Below, piece by piece: positions 63,334-64,000 of a stretch of DNA of 64,000 bases. The stretch is from JAXGQE01 sp040766585 (GTDB lineage: Bacteria; Bacillota; SLNR01), in contig JAXGQE010000002.1 of NCBI GenBank assembly GCA_040766585.1, positions 1-64,000 of the forward strand, given 5' to 3'. The notes under the pieces are model-generated. The model was not told where the DNA came from. It made no database searches and saw only the letters and a list, made by a program, of their open reading frames with translations. How positions within the stretch are numbered: position 1 is the first letter of the stretch; every line of letters starts with the position of its first letter. Both the position numbers and the translations under genes were made by a program.

Positions 63334-64000
63334 GATCCTGATCCTCCGCTTCGGTGCTGATCTGAATCATGGCATAGGCCTTCTCACAAATGGCACCGGC
63401 CTCTGCCGCACTGTCTGCAACAGCAATCACCAGCCCGCTACGGTCCCGGCTGTTGTGTACCGGTCCCACCCGATCCCCCGGCACCGGATCCACTTCCACC
63501 TGCACCACTCCCGCCACTTTCCGGGCTTCATCGATCCCCGACACCCACCGCACCACCCCTGGTGCAGGCGTCAGGTAGCGGATGGACGCCGCTTTCTTCG
63601 TCGATGGAGGTATCACCACCGGTTCGTTCAGAGCCTGCAGAATGGTGAGATCCACCAGAGGAATACCGGTAGCCAAAGGCACCAGGTCCGAAGCAATGTG
63701 ATCGCCCCCCAGCCGGGCTCCGATTTCCACAATGCGAGGACCGGAGGATGTCACCATGATTTCTGTATGAGACGGACCCTGGAGAATCCCCAGGGTAGAT
63801 ACGGCATTTTTGGCCAGCTCTTCAATGGCCTTTCGGGTGGATTCTTCCAGCGTGGAAGGTATGGTATGCCCCAACTCCACAAAATAGGGGGCAGGGGTCT
63901 TGATCTTATCCGTAATAGCCAGGACATGGACTGTGCCGTCCTGAGAAAATGTTTCCACACTGACCTCCGGACCCCGCATGTACTCTTCCACCAGAACCCG
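63323..64000 (-). CDS. ATP-grasp family ligase, 5' end outside window
   Basis: The frame is open to the right edge, so only the C-terminal ~226 residues are visible (VLVEEYMRGPEVSVE, then ATP-grasp C-domain motifs PRIVEIGARLGGDHI and the following VPLATGIPLVDLTI). ATP-grasp enzymes link a carboxylate to an amine or similar. Here it is next to a glycosyltransferase in a polysaccharide locus, so a role in adding an amide-linked substituent to a sugar is possible. Substrate unknown. Confidence 0.8.
   Translation of the reverse strand, partial: RVLVEEYMRGPEVSVETFSQDGTVHVLAITDKIKTPAPYFVELGHTIPSTLEESTRKAIEELAKNAVSTLGILQGPSHTEIMVTSSGPRIVEIGARLGGDHIASDLVPLATGIPLVDLTILQALNEPVVIPPSTKKAASIRYLTPAPGVVRWVSGIDEARKVAGVVQVEVDPVPGDRVGPVHNSRDRSGLVIAVADSAAEAGAICEKAYAMIQISTEAEDQDHEQ

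Overview
The window looks like chromosomal DNA of a Gram-positive anaerobe, most likely class Clostridia. The evidence is the protein styles: an HK97-type Firmicutes prophage with a DUF1492-type late regulator, and a CpsB/CpsC/CpsD phospho-regulation module. I cannot name the genus. I saw no rRNA, tRNA or CRISPR array.

Region 1 (1 to about 32.5 kb) is a temperate siphovirus prophage read from the minus strand, so transcription runs from high to low coordinates. The lysogeny switch sits at 30.4-32.5 kb: a small Cro-like protein on minus, and a CI-like repressor plus an ImmA/IrrE peptidase on plus. Early and replication genes follow (30.4-20 kb): DUF2800 nuclease, DUF2815, family A DNA polymerase, KilAC antirepressor, VapE-type primase/helicase, a spacer with iteron-like repeats, VRR-NUC nuclease and SNF2 helicase. 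Next come the DUF1492-type late activator, an HNH endonuclease, a cos-like stretch and a ParB-methylase. A small accessory block (amidoligase, gamma-glutamylcyclotransferase-like and unknown genes) precedes the late genes: terminase small and large subunits, portal, ClpP-like protease, capsid, head fibre, connectors, tail tube, tape measure, and tail proteins running off the left edge. Lysis genes and an integrase are not in the window.

Region 2 (32.5-37.4 kb) is an accessory cargo block between the repressor region and the host genes. It holds an XRE regulator, a short UvrD-like helicase, a DarT-like DNA ADP-ribosyltransferase and an ADP-ribosylglycohydrolase, closely spaced like an operon. 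Its promoter carries the same operator-like motif as the prophage immunity region. This is the best candidate here for an undescribed system: a toxin/antitoxin-like defence cassette under prophage control.

Region 3 (37.5-64 kb, minus strand) is a Wzx/Wzy-type capsule or exopolysaccharide locus. The right part (55.6-64 kb) is GC-richer and carries an ATP-grasp enzyme, a glycosyltransferase, CpsC/CpsD/CpsB, a PglF-type dehydratase, a DegT aminotransferase and a truncated initiating sugar transferase. A dead IS256-family element with a perfect 8-bp target duplication follows. To its left is an AT-richer serotype cassette: a second DegT aminotransferase and initiating transferase, a NeuD/PglD acetyltransferase, four glycosyltransferases, a polymerase, three enzymes for a UDP-L-amino sugar (probably L-QuiNAc), a pyruvyltransferase, a flippase, an F420H2-dehydrogenase-like protein and GalE.

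Many genes carry small clustered indels, often in homopolymers, while their neighbours are perfectly open. Affected loci include the tail tube, tail chaperones, start of the tape measure, capsid delta domain, amidoligase, cyclotransferase-like gene, VapE and a sugar transferase. Sequencing or polishing error and real decay cannot be separated from the sequence alone. I list these as pseudogenes or disrupted CDSs with their full reconstructed extents.
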